Source: Dugong dugon (lineage: Eukaryota; Chordata; Mammalia; Sirenia; Dugongidae). From it: a stretch of 64,000 bases of DNA. Positions 24,020-34,890 of this stretch are shown here, one piece after another (position 1 is the stretch's first letter; the number at the start of each line of letters is the position of its first letter). Location: positions 135,812,736 to 135,876,735 of the forward strand of contig CM057463.1 of NCBI GenBank assembly GCA_030035585.1. Direction: 5' to 3'. Made by a program: the position numbers and the translations under genes. The notes beneath the pieces are model-generated. The model made no database searches, was not told the DNA's origin, and saw only the letters and a program-made list of their open reading frames with translations.

Positions 24020-25149
24020 GTCTTTTTTGCCAGAAATCGGTGCATCTGTAAAAAACAAGTAATAGTGTAGAAGAGTCTTTGGAATTTGGTAGGAAGGAGA
24101 GGCATTGAAAATTTTGAAGAGTATGATGAAAAAAGAATGTATTGCCTTGAACAGATTGTTAAGAGATACACAGATGCTGTCATCTTCGCTAGAGCATGCA
24201 AGGAAGAAAGTGAAGAGCATGGTAGAGAAAGCCCAGATCACCTCAGAGAATACCTATATGATTGTGAAAAGACTGTTAATAGAAATCAGGATATTAGAAG
24301 TGTTGTTAGTGAGGCTCAGAAAAATTAAAAAAAAACATGCAATCAGAAACTGAAAGAAAGGAGACCCTTATTATATAATGACAGTAAGCTTACTGGTATT
24401 GCGTCCTGCAGTTATGTGGAAAGTGGAACTTATAAAAGAGAAACTTCGCTATTAAGCTGAGATATCCAAGAAAAGTGTTAAAGTTGTGGCCTGGTTTCCT
24501 CCAATGGCTTATAGGGAAAAGTTAGAGAAAATAGATAAATTGATGAAAGAACTGTTAAACAAAAAGGAACCAGAAATTGATGATATGGGATAACTATGCA
24601 GATTGCAAAAAATGCTAAAATTAGAAGTCTCATTGACAGATATGTGTGCTGTAGAGAAAAAGTCGAGGTTATAGCTGTACAACCTTTGCCAATGCCTCAA
24701 ATAAATCAGAAGTTCATAATACCTTATTTTTACACAAATAACTTGCACCTTCTATGTTTGTTTGACAGCCACTCCCTCCCCACAGGAGGTATTTTCATCA
24801 GTGCTCTATGCACTCTAAAAATTTTTTTAGAGCAACATGTAAAAAAAAAATGGCATAGTGCAGCTTGTGAAAATAACTTACAGGGGGAGTTTGCCTAGCT
24901 AGATTTCTAAACAACTTGGGGCCAGTGACTCTTTTTTTTCTTTCATTTCCTTCCCTTTTGATCCAAAATATCTACAATAGTTATCCTATGCCTGTTCCAC
25001 CATTTAATTTTAGTAGCAGATAACTTGTTTTCTAGGTTAACAAGATCACAAATGCAGAGAAATTTTGTCCCAGGAGGAATTGTGGGCTTAGCCACAACCA
25101 TACCTAATTTAGATGATTTATATGATGTTATTTGAGGTTTGTAGGCCTA

Positions 25150-25921
25150 AGACACAACCTTGCTTGGGGAAAGTGAAGAGGATTTGAAGCACTTACTGAT
25201 GAAGATCAAAGACTACAGCCTTCCATATGGATTACACCTTAACATAAAGAAAATAAAAGTCCTCACAACTGGACCAATAAGCAACAATATGATAAATGGA
25301 GAAAATATTGAAGTTGTCAAGGATTTCACTTTACCTAGATCCACAGTCAACACCCACAAAAGCAGCAGTCAAGAAATCTAATGATGCATTGCATTGAGTA
25401 AATCTTCTGCAAAAGACCTCTTTAAAGTGTTGAAAATCAAAGAAGTGACTTCGAAGACTCAGGTTCAACTGACCCAAGCCATGGTATTTTGAATCACCTC
25501 ATATACATGCAAAAGCTATACAATGAATAACGAAGACTGAAGAAGAATTCATGCCTCTGAATTATGGTGTTGGCAAAGAATATTGAATATATACTATAGA
25601 CTGGCAGAAGAATGAGCAAATCTGTCTTGGAAGAAGTACAGCCAGAGTGTTCCTTGGAAGCAAGGAGAGGGAGACTTTGTCTCACGTACTTTAGACATGT
25701 TATCAAGAGGTACCAGTCCCAGGAGAAGGACATCATGCTTGGTAAGGCAGAGGGTCAGTGAAAAAGAGGAAGACCCTCAATGAGATGAATTGACACAGTA
25801 ACTACAGCAATGTGCTCAAGCATATCAAGGATTGTGAAGATGGCGCAGGGCCAGGCAGTGTTTTGTTCTGTTGTACACAGGGTTGCTATGAGTCAGAATC
25901 AAGTTGATGGTACATAACAAC
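25150..25921 (+). mobile_element. RTE LINE in MLT1 internal region, 5'-truncated
   Basis: Begins at the last codon of YADD (GACACAACCTTGCTTGGGG) and runs through the RTE C-terminus to GCTATGAGTCAGAATC and ACATAACAACA. The exact 7-bp repeat AGGCCTA (25143-25149; 25922-25928) bounds it, and MLT1 internal sequence resumes on the other side. The 5' end lies within about 25 nt of the truncation point of the 4.9-kb copy. Confidence 0.9.
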
Positions 25922-25957
25922 AGGCCTATGAGATTTACATAAGACTTTTGACCTTGA

Positions 25958-26090
25958 GGATCCCTGGTGGCTCAGTCGTTATGAGCTTGGCTGCTAACCA
26001 AAAGGTCAGCAGTTCGAATCCACCAGCTCCTCCTTGGAGATCTCATGGGGCAGTTCTACTTCCATTCTACTCAATGGGATGAGTCTTTAG
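25958..26090 (+). mobile_element. AfroSINE, sense, shortened
   Basis: Head GGATCCCTGGTGGCTCAG, then GCTGCTAACCAAAAGGTCAG, a body with CATGGGGCAGTTCTACT, then a damaged tail. GACCTTG-type repeats on each side are candidate TSDs. It lies within the MLT1 internal region. Confidence 0.8.
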
Positions 26091-26098
26091 GGGACCTT

Positions 26099-26304
26099 GC
26101 TGCTGTTGTTGTTAGCTCCTATCGCATTGATTCACACTCATGGAGACCCCATGGGTACAGAGTAGATCTACTCCATAGGGTTTTCAAGTCTGTGCCCTTT
26201 TGGAAGCAGATTTCCAGGTCTGTTTTTCGAGGTGCCTCTGGTGGGTTCTAACCACCAATGTTTTGACTAGTAGTTGAATGCTTAACTGTGCCACTCAGGG
26301 ACCT
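26099..26304 (-). mobile_element. AfroSINE variant, antisense
   Basis: GTTGTTGTTAGCTCC tail complement, then CATGGAGACCCCATGGGTAC, CCATAGGGTTTTCAAG, GATTTCCAGGTC, GTGCCTCTGGTGGG and a head complement with GTGCCACTCAGGGACC. This longer variant recurs at 32568 and 38577. Confidence 0.8.
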
Positions 26305-26368
26305 TAGGATGGGGTAAACGTATTTTGCATATGAGAAAGATGTATATCTTCAAGGATGAGAAGGGGGA

Positions 26369-26887
26369 CTGTAGTAGGCAGAATAATGGCCTAGCAAAGA
26401 TATCCATGTCTTAATCCTAAAATCAATGAATATGTTATGTTGCATAGCAAAGGGGAATTAAGTTTACAGATAGAATTAGGTTGCTAATCAGTTGACCTTA
26501 AAATATGGAGATTTTCTTGGGTTATCTGGGTGGACACAATGCACTAACAAGTACCCTTAAAAGTAGAAAAAAGAAGCAGGAAGAGTTGGTTAGAGTGATG
26601 CACTGTGAGAAAGACTCAAGCCACCATTGTGACTTTGAAGATGGAGGAGGAGGCCAAGGACCAAGCAATACATTTGGCCTCTAAGAGCAGGAAGAGGTAA
26701 GGAAATTGATTCTCCTCAAGATCTTCAAGAAAGCAGCATAGTCATATTCTCACCTTGATTTTCTCCCAGTGAGTCTGTGCCAGACTTCTGGCCTTCTTGC
26801 TTACAGAACTGTGAGGCATAATTATTTATTGTTATAAGCCACTAGGTTCATAGTAATTTATTCCACCAATGACAGAAAAGCAACACA
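26369..26887 (+). repeat. MLT1-like 3' LTR
   Basis: Starts TGTAGTAGGCAGAATAATGG, the canonical MLT1 start, and continues with AAAGATATCCATGTC, TTCTTGGGTTATCTGGGTGG, GGCCAAGGACCAAGC, CACCTTGATTTTCTCCC and TTATTGTTATAAGCCACTAGG. Confidence 0.85.
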
Positions 26888-28780
26888 ATTACCTAAAGCC
26901 ATAAGTCCCAATGTTTTTTGTTTGTTTTTATAACTCTTATCTTTGAAATAATTTCAAAGTTAGAGAACTTTCAAGATTTCAAATTGCACACAAAACTTCT
27001 TTTATCCAAATTCACTGATTTTTAACATTTACCATATTTGCTTTTTGTTTTATCATTCATTCTCACACTCTGTCTCTGTCTCTGTCTTTGCTTCTCTCTC
27101 CCTGCTTCTCTTTCTCTTCCCATTTGAGAGTTTGAGGGCAGGTTGTATACAACATGCAACTTCATCACCTTATTCTTCAGTGTGTATTATCTAAGGAAAA
27201 AAAAGCTCACATTTATTAAATAAACACAGTAGAATTACAAAATATAAGAAATATAACCTTTCTTTCAAAAATTTACCAAATCAGTCAGAAGAATGCCAGC
27301 ACTTTCACCATCTTTGAAATTAACTTGTAACTGAAAATGTTAGCCTTGAGCAGTGGTTCTTAGCTTGTGGCTCTGAAACAGCGACATCAGTAACACATGA
27401 GTACTTATTAGTAGTGCAAATGTTCACACACACACACATGCACACACACATGCAAACAGACATATACCCTGCCCATGCACACATCTACTGAGTCAGAAAT
27501 TCTGGAAGCAGGAACCAGAAATCTGTTTTGTAACACACCCTCGAAGTGATTCTGATACATGTTAAAGCTTGACTATCACAGGACTAGGGGCTGCATGCAC
27601 TAAAATTCTCTACGTGAGGGAATGAGTGTATTGGTCACATTTTACTGATATCCCTACACACCTTGTCAACTTCCAAAAAAGAACAACTAGGAAATCTAAA
27701 AGTTGTTTATGTTTCTGTTGTGCCACAGGTCACTAAATCTTCAATTTCAGGGAATTAGTTGTGCTAACTGAGCTGTTAGAGAATGCTTGACAGTGACAGC
27801 ATTTTGGGGACTTAGTGTTTCATTTTCTGATCTCCTCTGGGATCGTCTATTCACTCCACACCTTACACAGTAAAAGCACTAACCATTTCGCACAGTCTTC
27901 CCAGAAGAATTATGAGCCTTTGGCATAACATCTGTCCTATTTCTTTATGTTTCTCCTCTTCAGGGTGTAACCTTCAAAGGGTTTTTGAAAACATCACACT
28001 AAAACATTCCTGCTTACCAGTGACTCAGGAGCTATGAAAAGACTGAGACCTTGTTGTTATGTTATATTTCGCAACTGAATTTTTGCTCTTACCAAGGTCC
28101 CATGCTCAATATTTCTAACTAAAATACAAGAAGCTTGTATTTGGCCTACAGGGCCTTAGCAAGATAAAATTCTAGCTGGCTAAAAAATTTCTCACTAAAA
28201 AATCAGTAGAGCTTGGAAGATAACAAAATTTGTACACACTTTTTTGTATTATTCACAATAAGTGAAATTTGACAAGTTATAATAAGGTATGGACAAGTAT
28301 TACAGTAACCATTTGCTACCTTACATAATACAATTGAAAAAAAAGTAAAAGAAAGAAGCTTTCATGTTAAAGGTATATGATGAAGAGTTTGTGGGTAACA
28401 TGAAATGTTGTTGGGGTTTTGCTTTAAAATGGTACAGAAAAAATAGTGGAACATGCAATAGATTCAAGAATGAGAATGTTAATAGCTGGAAATGTATTAT
28501 ACTTTTCTGTTTTATTATACTATACAGTTTATCAATTTTTTCATAATAAAAAAAGAAAACATAAAACAAAATACGCATAAAACAAAAAGTCAAAAAAATT
28601 AGAAGCAACATTTTTCTACTTTAAAGTTAAAAATGATTATTTTACTTAAATTAGTGCTATTCTCAGAGATAAGTGCTCCACAGAATCAAGATTTGTGTTA
28701 AATTGCATTAATAGGGAAAGAAAAACATGATAAAAGTCTAGGAATTTATACAGTTTATAGAAATAACATCTATATTACAT
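26888..28780. other. AT-rich DNA with MER5-like element and simple repeats, no gene
   Basis: Holds a (TCTCTG)n-type tract (27062-27122), a hAT-like MITE candidate and a CA repeat. No exon or RNA gene was recognised in the rest. Confidence 0.5.
27351..27581 (+). mobile_element. MER5-like hAT-Charlie MITE (candidate)
   Basis: The left end CAGTGGTTCTTAGC is the typical MER5 terminus. The interior CAGAAATTCTGGAAG and GTGATTCTGATACATG also fits. The right end (AAGCTTGACTATCACAG) is a diverged complement. A CA microsatellite (27423-27452) has expanded inside. No clear 8-bp TSD. Confidence 0.55.
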
Positions 28781-28789
28781 AAGGATAGA

Positions 28790-28961
28790 GAAAAAAAAAA
28801 AACCAAACCCATTGCTGTTGAGTCAATTTCAACTCATAGCGAACCTATGGGACAGAGAAGAACTGTTCCATAGGGTTTCCAAGGAGCGCCTGGTGGAATA
28901 GAACAGCTGACCTTTTGGTTAGCAGCCACAGCTCTTAACCACTACACCACTAGGGTTTCCA
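28790..28961 (-). mobile_element. AfroSINE, antisense
   Basis: A-run, then AACCCATTGCTGTTGAGTC, GACAGAGAAGAACTG, CCTTTTGGTTAGCAGCC and a head complement ending CACCACTAGGG. Candidate TSD AAGGATARA (28781-28789; 28962-28970; one mismatch). Confidence 0.85.
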
Positions 28962-28970
28962 AAGGATAAA

Positions 28971-29454
28971 TAGGCAGCTTACAAAGTCAACCTTATCAAA
29001 AATAGGAAAAAAAAAATATTTAAAGGTTATATTTCAAAATACTAATCTTTTTCATGTGTACTTTTTTTTCACTTAGCTCCTATAAGGGGACCCTGATAGA
29101 AATTCCAGCCCATACCAAAGCAAAAATAAGTACACAGAAGAAACATCTGTACATTCTACAAGACAGAAATTTTTGGTTCTTGCTTGCAAAGTCACTGCTT
29201 CCCCTCCCCAAAATGGTGGAACATTGGAGATGGAGGACGTAAAGGAGAATGTGGAAGAGTATTTGTGAAGAAAATGGAAGGTATTGAAGGAGTAGAGTCT
29301 TCAAAGTGAGAGACAGGCAAAGAATGTAAGCTCCAACATGTTCTTTTCTTTAAGCTCTCTGAAAATGGATTTTATGTGTGTGTTTAATTCTCTTATTTAA
29401 AGCTATGTAATGTAAAAGCACACTTAAATAGTTCTTTTATTATTATTTGTATTG
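28971..29454. other. No gene or repeat recognised
   Basis: Apparently unique sequence. The open frame 29054-29242 has no domain or splice context that I can support. Confidence 0.45.
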
Positions 29455-29877
29455 ATTTTGTATTTATAGGCACATCTTTCATAACACTTGAAGCTGTCAA
29501 CCTTTAAAAATTTTTGTCCATTCCAGAATGTGTAGCAATATTTCATGGTAGTTTTAATTTTCATTTCCCAAATGAGTAATGGTATTGGCATGGTTTTGTA
29601 TGTTTATTGGCCATTTGGATATTATCTTTTCTTAAGTGTCCTTTCATGACTTTTGTCATGAATCAGGTGTTACCTTTCTCTTCCTGGTCTGTGGATTTTT
29701 TTTTTTAACGTATATTCTGAATGTTACTATTTGTGCATATGTAAGTTTTAAGCATATTTCCTCAGTCTGCAACTTGCCTATTTACTTCTGAAGACCATAT
29801 TTTGATAAAGTTCTTAACTTCAGTTAAGTCCAATTTATCTTTTTTTTATTTTTTTTAATGTCTAGTACTCTTTTGAC

Positions 29878-30369
29878 CAAAGGTGCCACTTTGAGGACTA
29901 AGGTGCCCCTGACTCAACTAGTGGTGTTTTCAATTTCCTCATATGCACGCGAAAGTCAAAAAGTGAATAAGGAAAACCGAAGAAGAATTGATACCTTTGA
30001 ATTATGATATTGGCAAGAATATTGAGTATATCATGGACTGCCAGAAGAATGAACAAATCTGTCTTGGAAGAAGAACAGCAACAATGCTCCTTAGAAGAGA
30101 GGATGGTGAGACTTCATCTTACATATTTTTGACATATTATCAAGAGGGATACATCCCTGGAGAAGGACATTATGCTTGGTAAAGAAAAGGATCAACAAAA
30201 AAGAGGAAAATCCTCAACCAAATGGATTGACACAGTGGCTGCAGCAACGGGCTCAAGCATAACAATGATTGTGAGGATGTGAGGATCACACAGGACCGCG
30301 CAATGTTTCATTCTGTTGTAAATAGTGTTACTATGAGTCAGAACCAACTCAACGGCACCTACCAGCAAC
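29878..30369 (+). mobile_element. RTE LINE 3' end, 5'-truncated
   Basis: From GGTGCCACTTTGAGGAC through GAATGAACAAATCTGTCTTGG to GTTACTATGAGTCAGAACC and an ACC/ACA-type tail. Flanked by ACTMTTTTGAC (29867-29877; 30370-30380; one mismatch). Confidence 0.9.
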
Positions 30370-30507
30370 ACTATTTTGACTACATAACATATGTTGAACT
30401 ATACAATATCATAAAGATATGTCCTATGTTTACGTCTATAATTTTTGTTGTTTTAGCTTGGATGTTTGTGATCCACATAAAATTAATTTTTGAGAATTTG
30501 TGAAGTA

Positions 30508-30699
30508 GTGTTGTTGTGTGCCATGGAGTCGATTCCAACTCATAGAAACCCTAAAGGATAGAATACAACTGCCCCATAGTGTTTCCAAGAATATAAATTG
30601 TTATACCACATCTTTCTCCCTTGGACCAGCTGGTAGGTTTGAACTGCCAGCTTTTCAGCTAGCATCTGAGCACTTGCCTACTGAGCCACCAGAGCTCCT
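30508..30699 (-). mobile_element. AfroSINE, antisense, exact 12-bp TSD
   Basis: GTTGTTGTGTGCCATGGAG, CAACTCATAGAAACCC, CATCTTTCTCCC, then a head complement ending GCCACCAGAGCTCC. The exact repeat ATTTGTGAAGTA lies at 30496-30507 and 30700-30711. Inserted in the old L1. Confidence 0.95.
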
Positions 30700-31074
30700 A
30701 TTTGTGAAGTAAGCATCAATTTTCTCTCCCAAATTGATTGAAATGACTATTGTTTTCCCAATATCTTTTTTCCCAAAAATCAAATAACATAAATATCTCA
30801 CTATTTGTTCGAGTTGTCTGTTTCTCTGGGCTTACACTAATTATACACTGATTTAATTATTAAAGCTTCAAAGTAAACCTAGAAATACAGCAGTGAAATT
30901 TCTCTAATATTGTCTTTCTTCACATTTTCATTGCCTGTTCTAAACCTGCATTTCTCCATAAGTTCTAGGTTTTTGCAGTGCTTATATTTTGGAAAAATTT
31001 AGCCACCTGGACATTAAGAGATTTTTTATGGGGGTGGTTTAATTACATATTTAACGCCTTTAATAGATACAAAA

Positions 31075-31534
31075 ACCAAAAACTCACTTCCATCAAGTCA
31101 TTCTGATTCATAGCGACCCTATTATAAAAAAAACAAAAAACAAAAAACATTGCCATCCAGTCAATTCTGATTCATAGTGACCCTATAAATACCAAAAACC
31201 AAACCCATTGCCCTCGAGTTGATTCCAACTCATAGCAACCCTACATAGTGCAGAATAAAACTACTCCATAGGGTTTTCAAGGCTGTAAATATTTACTGAA
31301 GCAGACTGCCACATCTTTCTCCCATGGAGTGGGTGGTGGGTTCAAGCACTTTAACCACTGTGTCACCAAACCCTCCAAAAAAATTGCCATCGAGTCTCTT
31401 GCAACTCCCAGTGACCCTATAGAACAGAGTAGAACTTCCCCCATAGGGTTTCCAAGGAGTGGCTGGTGAATTTGAACTATCCACCTTTTGTGTAGCGGCC
31501 ATGCTCTTAACCACTGCACCACCAGGGCTTCTTA
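31075..31534 (-). mobile_element. Stack of four AfroSINE tails/bodies, antisense
   Basis: Four successive units share the tail complement: two stubs of about 50 bp (31075-31124 and 31139-31187) that stop just after GACCCTAT, a nearly full copy (31190-31376), and a shorter copy (31377-31534) ending CACCACCAGGGC. All have the same orientation and are separated by A-rich linkers. This fits repeated insertion into the A-rich ends of earlier copies, or tail slippage. Confidence 0.85.
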
Positions 31535-31644
31535 ATAGATACAGAACTATTTAATTTTGTTTTCTCAGGTTCGAATGGTAATATTTTTTAATTTTATTTT
31601 TAAAAGTGCTTGAAATTTGATTTGACTTTTATTAAATCTATATC

Positions 31645-31978
31645 TTATGGACTGCCAAAAGAACAAACAAACCTGTCTTGGAAGAAGTACAGCCAGTATG
31701 CTCCTTAGAAGCAAGGATGGGAACACTACATCTCACATTCTCACATACTTTGGACATGTTATCAGGAAAGACCAGTTCCTGGAGAAGGACATCATGCTTG
31801 GTTAAGTAAAGGGTCAGTGAAAAAGAGGAAGACCCTTAATGAGATGGATTGACACAGTGGCTGCAACAATGGGCTCAAGCGTAACAATTGCGAGGAGGAT
31901 GGTGAGGACTGGGCATTGTTTCGTTCTGTTGTACATAGGGTCACTACGAGTGGAAACTGAATTGAAGGCATCTAACCA
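31645..31978 (+). mobile_element. RTE LINE 3' end, 5'-truncated
   Basis: From TTATGGACTGCCAAAAG through CTTGGAAGAAGTACAGCC and CTGGAGAAGGACATCATGC to GGGTCACTACGAGTGGAAAC and an AACCACAACAA tail. L1 text resumes on both sides. I could not define the TSD. Confidence 0.85.
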
Positions 31979-32478
31979 CAACAATGTATGTTAATTTGGA
32001 AATTATGTTAACACTATAGAATCTTTTAATCAACATGGTATATATCTCCATTTTTATGTCTTTTTAAATTTCTCTCAGTGTTTTCAAATTTTAAGTGTAA
32101 AAATCTTGTATGTCTCCTTTCTCAAGATTTAAATCTTTCTAGTCAATAATTTTGATGTTATTATAAATGACATTTTTATATTTCATTTTCTATTTTTGGC
32201 TGATATATTGCTATATAATTAATTTTGTATTTTGACATCAAATTCAATGAGTTTCAAAGTTTACTTCAAAATTCAAAAAATGTCTTCATAGTATTTTAAA
32301 CAATTACTTCATTTGTGAATAAAAACATTTTTTATTATTCCTCTCCAACTATTTTCACTTTTATTTTTTCTCGTGTAATTTTCTTAGCAGTGATATTCAG
32401 TATAATATTTACTTCCGACTTCAAAAGACATCAGTTGATAGCTGTATCATTGACTTCAGTATTAGTTGTAATTTTTAA

Positions 32479-32562
32479 AAAATAGATAGGTAGATATATA
32501 AATAGATAAAAGGTAAATATATCAATACACGTAGATATGTATATAGGTACAGATACAGATGT
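32479..32562. repeat. (TAGATA)n-type simple repeat
   Basis: Degenerate GATAGGTAGATATATAAATAGAT arrays. Confidence 0.75.
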
Positions 32563-32567
32563 AGACA

Positions 32568-32786
32568 AGTTGTTGTTGTCCTCTGCTGTTTAGTTGAATC
32601 GGACTCATGGTGATCTCATGTGTGCAGAGTAGAACTGCATCATAAGGTTTTCAAGGCTGTGATCTTTTGGAAGCAGATCACCAGGCCTTACTTCCAAGGT
32701 ACCTCTGGTGGGTTTTAAACTCCAACTTTTTGGTTAGTAGTCCAGCATTTAAACATCTGCTTTACAGAGGGACTCCATAGATATAA
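32568..32786 (-). mobile_element. AfroSINE variant, antisense
   Basis: TTGTTGTTGTCCTC, GGTGATCTCATGTGTGC, GGTTTTCAAGGCTGTG, GATCACCAGGCC, ACCTCTGGTGGG, ending GAGGGACTCC. Same longer variant as at 26099 and 38577. Confidence 0.8.
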
Positions 32787-33385
32787 ACATATACATATAG
32801 TCTTTATTCAATAAAGGTATTCTGTCTCTATTATGAATTAACGGACAATTTTTATTACATATGGGTGTTGAATTTTATAAAATATGTCTCCTTCATTTAT
32901 TGAATAATTATGTTTATTATTTAGAGTTTTTGTACTTTTGTTTAGGAAAGTTATCAGCTTGTAATTATGCTTTCTTGTAATATCTTTGTCAATGTTGATA
33001 TGAAAGTTTTTGAAATATGTTTATAAATTATCTAACTTTTTTCTATAGCATGAAAGAATTAGTGTAAGATTACTATTGTTTCTTCCTCAAATGTTTGAAA
33101 AGATTTACCAGGGAAGTCAACCATCTAGTCTATGAGGCTTTTTGTTTTTCGTTATTTTGTTTTGTTTTGGAATGAGAGAGTGATTCTCAATTACAGATTC
33201 AATGCCTCTAATAGGTATAGGAATATTCAAGATTTCTATTTTTTGTAATAGTTTTGGTAAATTTTGCAGAGAATTTCCATTTGGTACATTTGAAATTTGA
33301 TGGCAAAACATTTTTTTTTTTTTTTTACAATATCATCTTACTCCTTTTAATATTGTTATAATTCTCCCTGTTATGCAGGAAATAG

Positions 33386-33842
33386 CCACATAATTACAGG
33401 ATGTTCAGAAGCATTCATATCATTCATCATTTAAATTTCTCTAAGAAACACAATGTCTCTTTACAGTTACTATACAATCAAATGAGAAATGTTGCTTATT
33501 AATTTACAGACATTACATATATTTGTGTGTTAAATGCTTGAAGAAATCTCAGATACCATCTTATCATCCACCCTTTTTTCAGATAGGACCAACTCTAGCA
33601 CATTTCAGAAAAATGCTTGATTTTTTTTATGTAGATGAGTCTGCAGCTGGATATATCATAATATATTTATATGTCTTCTTTAAGCCTGTTAAATATATTT
33701 AAATATCTATAATCATTATTCACTTTTAAAAGAAGAATAAACATCCAGACTATAGAGAAAGTCCTGGACTTAGGTAAATACCTAATGTTAAAGCCCAGAA
33801 AATTATTACTTCATATTATTTTAGTTAAATATCTTAATTTAA
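33386..33842. other. AT-rich DNA, no gene recognised
   Basis: No assignable feature; may be an unrecognised continuation of the old L1. Confidence 0.4.
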
Positions 33843-33886
33843 TGTCTTAGGCTGGGTTCTCTAGAGAAGCAAAACCAGTGAAGCAT

Positions 33887-33903
33887 ACATATATGTGTGT
33901 ATA

Positions 33904-33946
<43 letters not shown>

Positions 33947-33994
33947 ATATATATACATATATATATACATGTGTATATATATATATAGAGAGAG
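33887..33994. repeat. Long (TA)n tract inside the LTR
   Basis: About 105 bp of alternating TA with CATATATATACATG interruptions, then (GA)n. Strongly self-complementary. Confidence 0.9.
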
Positions 33995-34410
33995 AGAGAT
34001 TTATCTCAAGAAAATGGCTCACATTGTTGTAGAGGGTGGCAAGTCCCAAGTCCATGGCTCAGGCATCAGGCTGGAGGATTTCCCTGACTCTCGTAGCTGC
34101 AGAGGCTGACAAATCCAAGATCAGCAGGTAAGACAGTAGGTTGCTGGTTCACAGGCTGTGGAGGCCAATGAATCACAAGATCAGCAGGCAATAAAGCAGG
34201 CCTCTGGCTCAAGTCCCAAGAACAAGAGGTCAGATGATGACAAGCCAAATGCAGGATCCAGAGTAGCATAAGCCAGTGAGCTTTACCAGAACATCCATAT
34301 GTATTGGATGCAGGCCACACCCCCAAGTAAACTCCTGTTATGACTGATTGACTGATCACATCAGGTCACATCATGGAGGTGATTACATTATATCAAAAAA
34401 TGGAGGATAA

Positions 34411-34508
34411 CGACATCATTATGTAATTGCCGAACTACATTATCATGTAATTGCCAAACTACATTATCATATAATTGCCAAACTACATCATTACATAACT
34501 GCCAAACC
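34411..34508. repeat. About 24-bp minisatellite inside the LTR
   Basis: At least three units of the type TAATTGCCAAACTACATTATCA, with a fourth degenerate unit ending in CATAACTGCCAAACC. The other copy of this LTR has only one or two units (655-675), so this is a local expansion. Confidence 0.8.
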
Positions 34509-34664
34509 ACTGAGAATCATGGCCCAGTCAAATTGACACGCAGTCTTAACCATGACAATTATAGATTTTTTTGAATTTCAAAGTGTATACCAGGGTGTTC
34601 TTTGGATCAGGAGAACTTTAGAACTTGAGGTACCATAATAATCTCAAGTAATAATATTAATGTA

Positions 34665-34890
34665 TGATAATAATAATAAATACATATTAAGAACTTTCAA
34701 TGTGCCGAAAGTTTGCTAAATATTTTATATAAATCATTATGTTTATTAATTTCAGAAGTCTTATGAGTAGATGTTAATATTAATATTCTGCCTATGAGGA
34801 AACAAACTTAGTGAAATTCAATAACTTAATTAAAGTCTAAAAGTTAATAAGTGATGGAGTTGTAAGACAAATGTAACACCATTCTCTACT
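34665..34890 (-). repeat. MIR SINE fragment, antisense
   Basis: CAATGTGCCGAAAGTTTGC, TAAATCATTATG, CTATGAGGAAACAAAC and AAGTTAATAAGTGATGGAG follow the order of antisense MIR. An ancient, diverged repeat. Confidence 0.65.

Larger units (their letters stand above)
23284..26887 (+). mobile_element. MaLR (MLT1-like) endogenous LTR element, LTR-internal-LTR
   Basis: A 5' LTR (about 23284-24019), an internal region (about 24020-26368) and a 3' LTR (about 26369-26887) appear in order on the plus strand. Internal landmarks remembered from MLT1 internal sequence include GGCCTGGTTTCCTCC, AAACAAAAAGGAACCAGAA and CCTATGCCTGTTCCACC. The flanks AATTC and AATTA are compatible with a decayed 5-bp TSD. MaLR elements are non-autonomous ERVL relatives with no functional pol, and no intact gene remains here. 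Four later elements (AfroSINE, RTE, two AfroSINEs) interrupt it. Confidence 0.8.
29455..33385 (-). mobile_element. Old L1 ORF2 region, antisense, heavily interrupted
   Basis: Pieces of the complement of L1 ORF2 run 3' to 5' from left to right: GGTAGTTTTAATTTTCATTTCC (29545), ATCCACATAAAATTAATTTTTGAG (30470), CATGGTATATATCTCCATTTTTATG (32034) and CAGGGAAGTCAACCATCTAG (33110). The order is collinear with ORF2 (C-terminus left, RT right). Insertions of RTE (29878, 31645) and AfroSINE (30508, 31075-31534, 32568) break it, so it is older than all of them. No poly-A end or TSD was found and no frame survives. Confidence 0.75.
33843..34557 (-). mobile_element. Solo LTR, family A (second copy)
   Basis: Starts TGTCTTAGGCTGGG and ends TTAACCATGACA, as in the copy at 194-722. 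Shared blocks include CTAGAGAAGCAAAACC, GAGAGATTTATCTCAAG and GAGAATCATGGCCCAG. It is longer because of a large TA tract and a short minisatellite. The flanks (TTTAA; ATTAT) do not give a clean TSD. Confidence 0.75.

Noticed and set aside
24086..24353. Two overlapping open frames suggesting a processed pseudogene
   Set aside because: The surrounding text matches the internal region of an MLT1-type MaLR, with MLT1 LTRs on both sides.
34411..34508. Regularly spaced repeats resembling a CRISPR array
   Set aside because: The units abut without unique spacers, in a mammalian LTR; this is a minisatellite.
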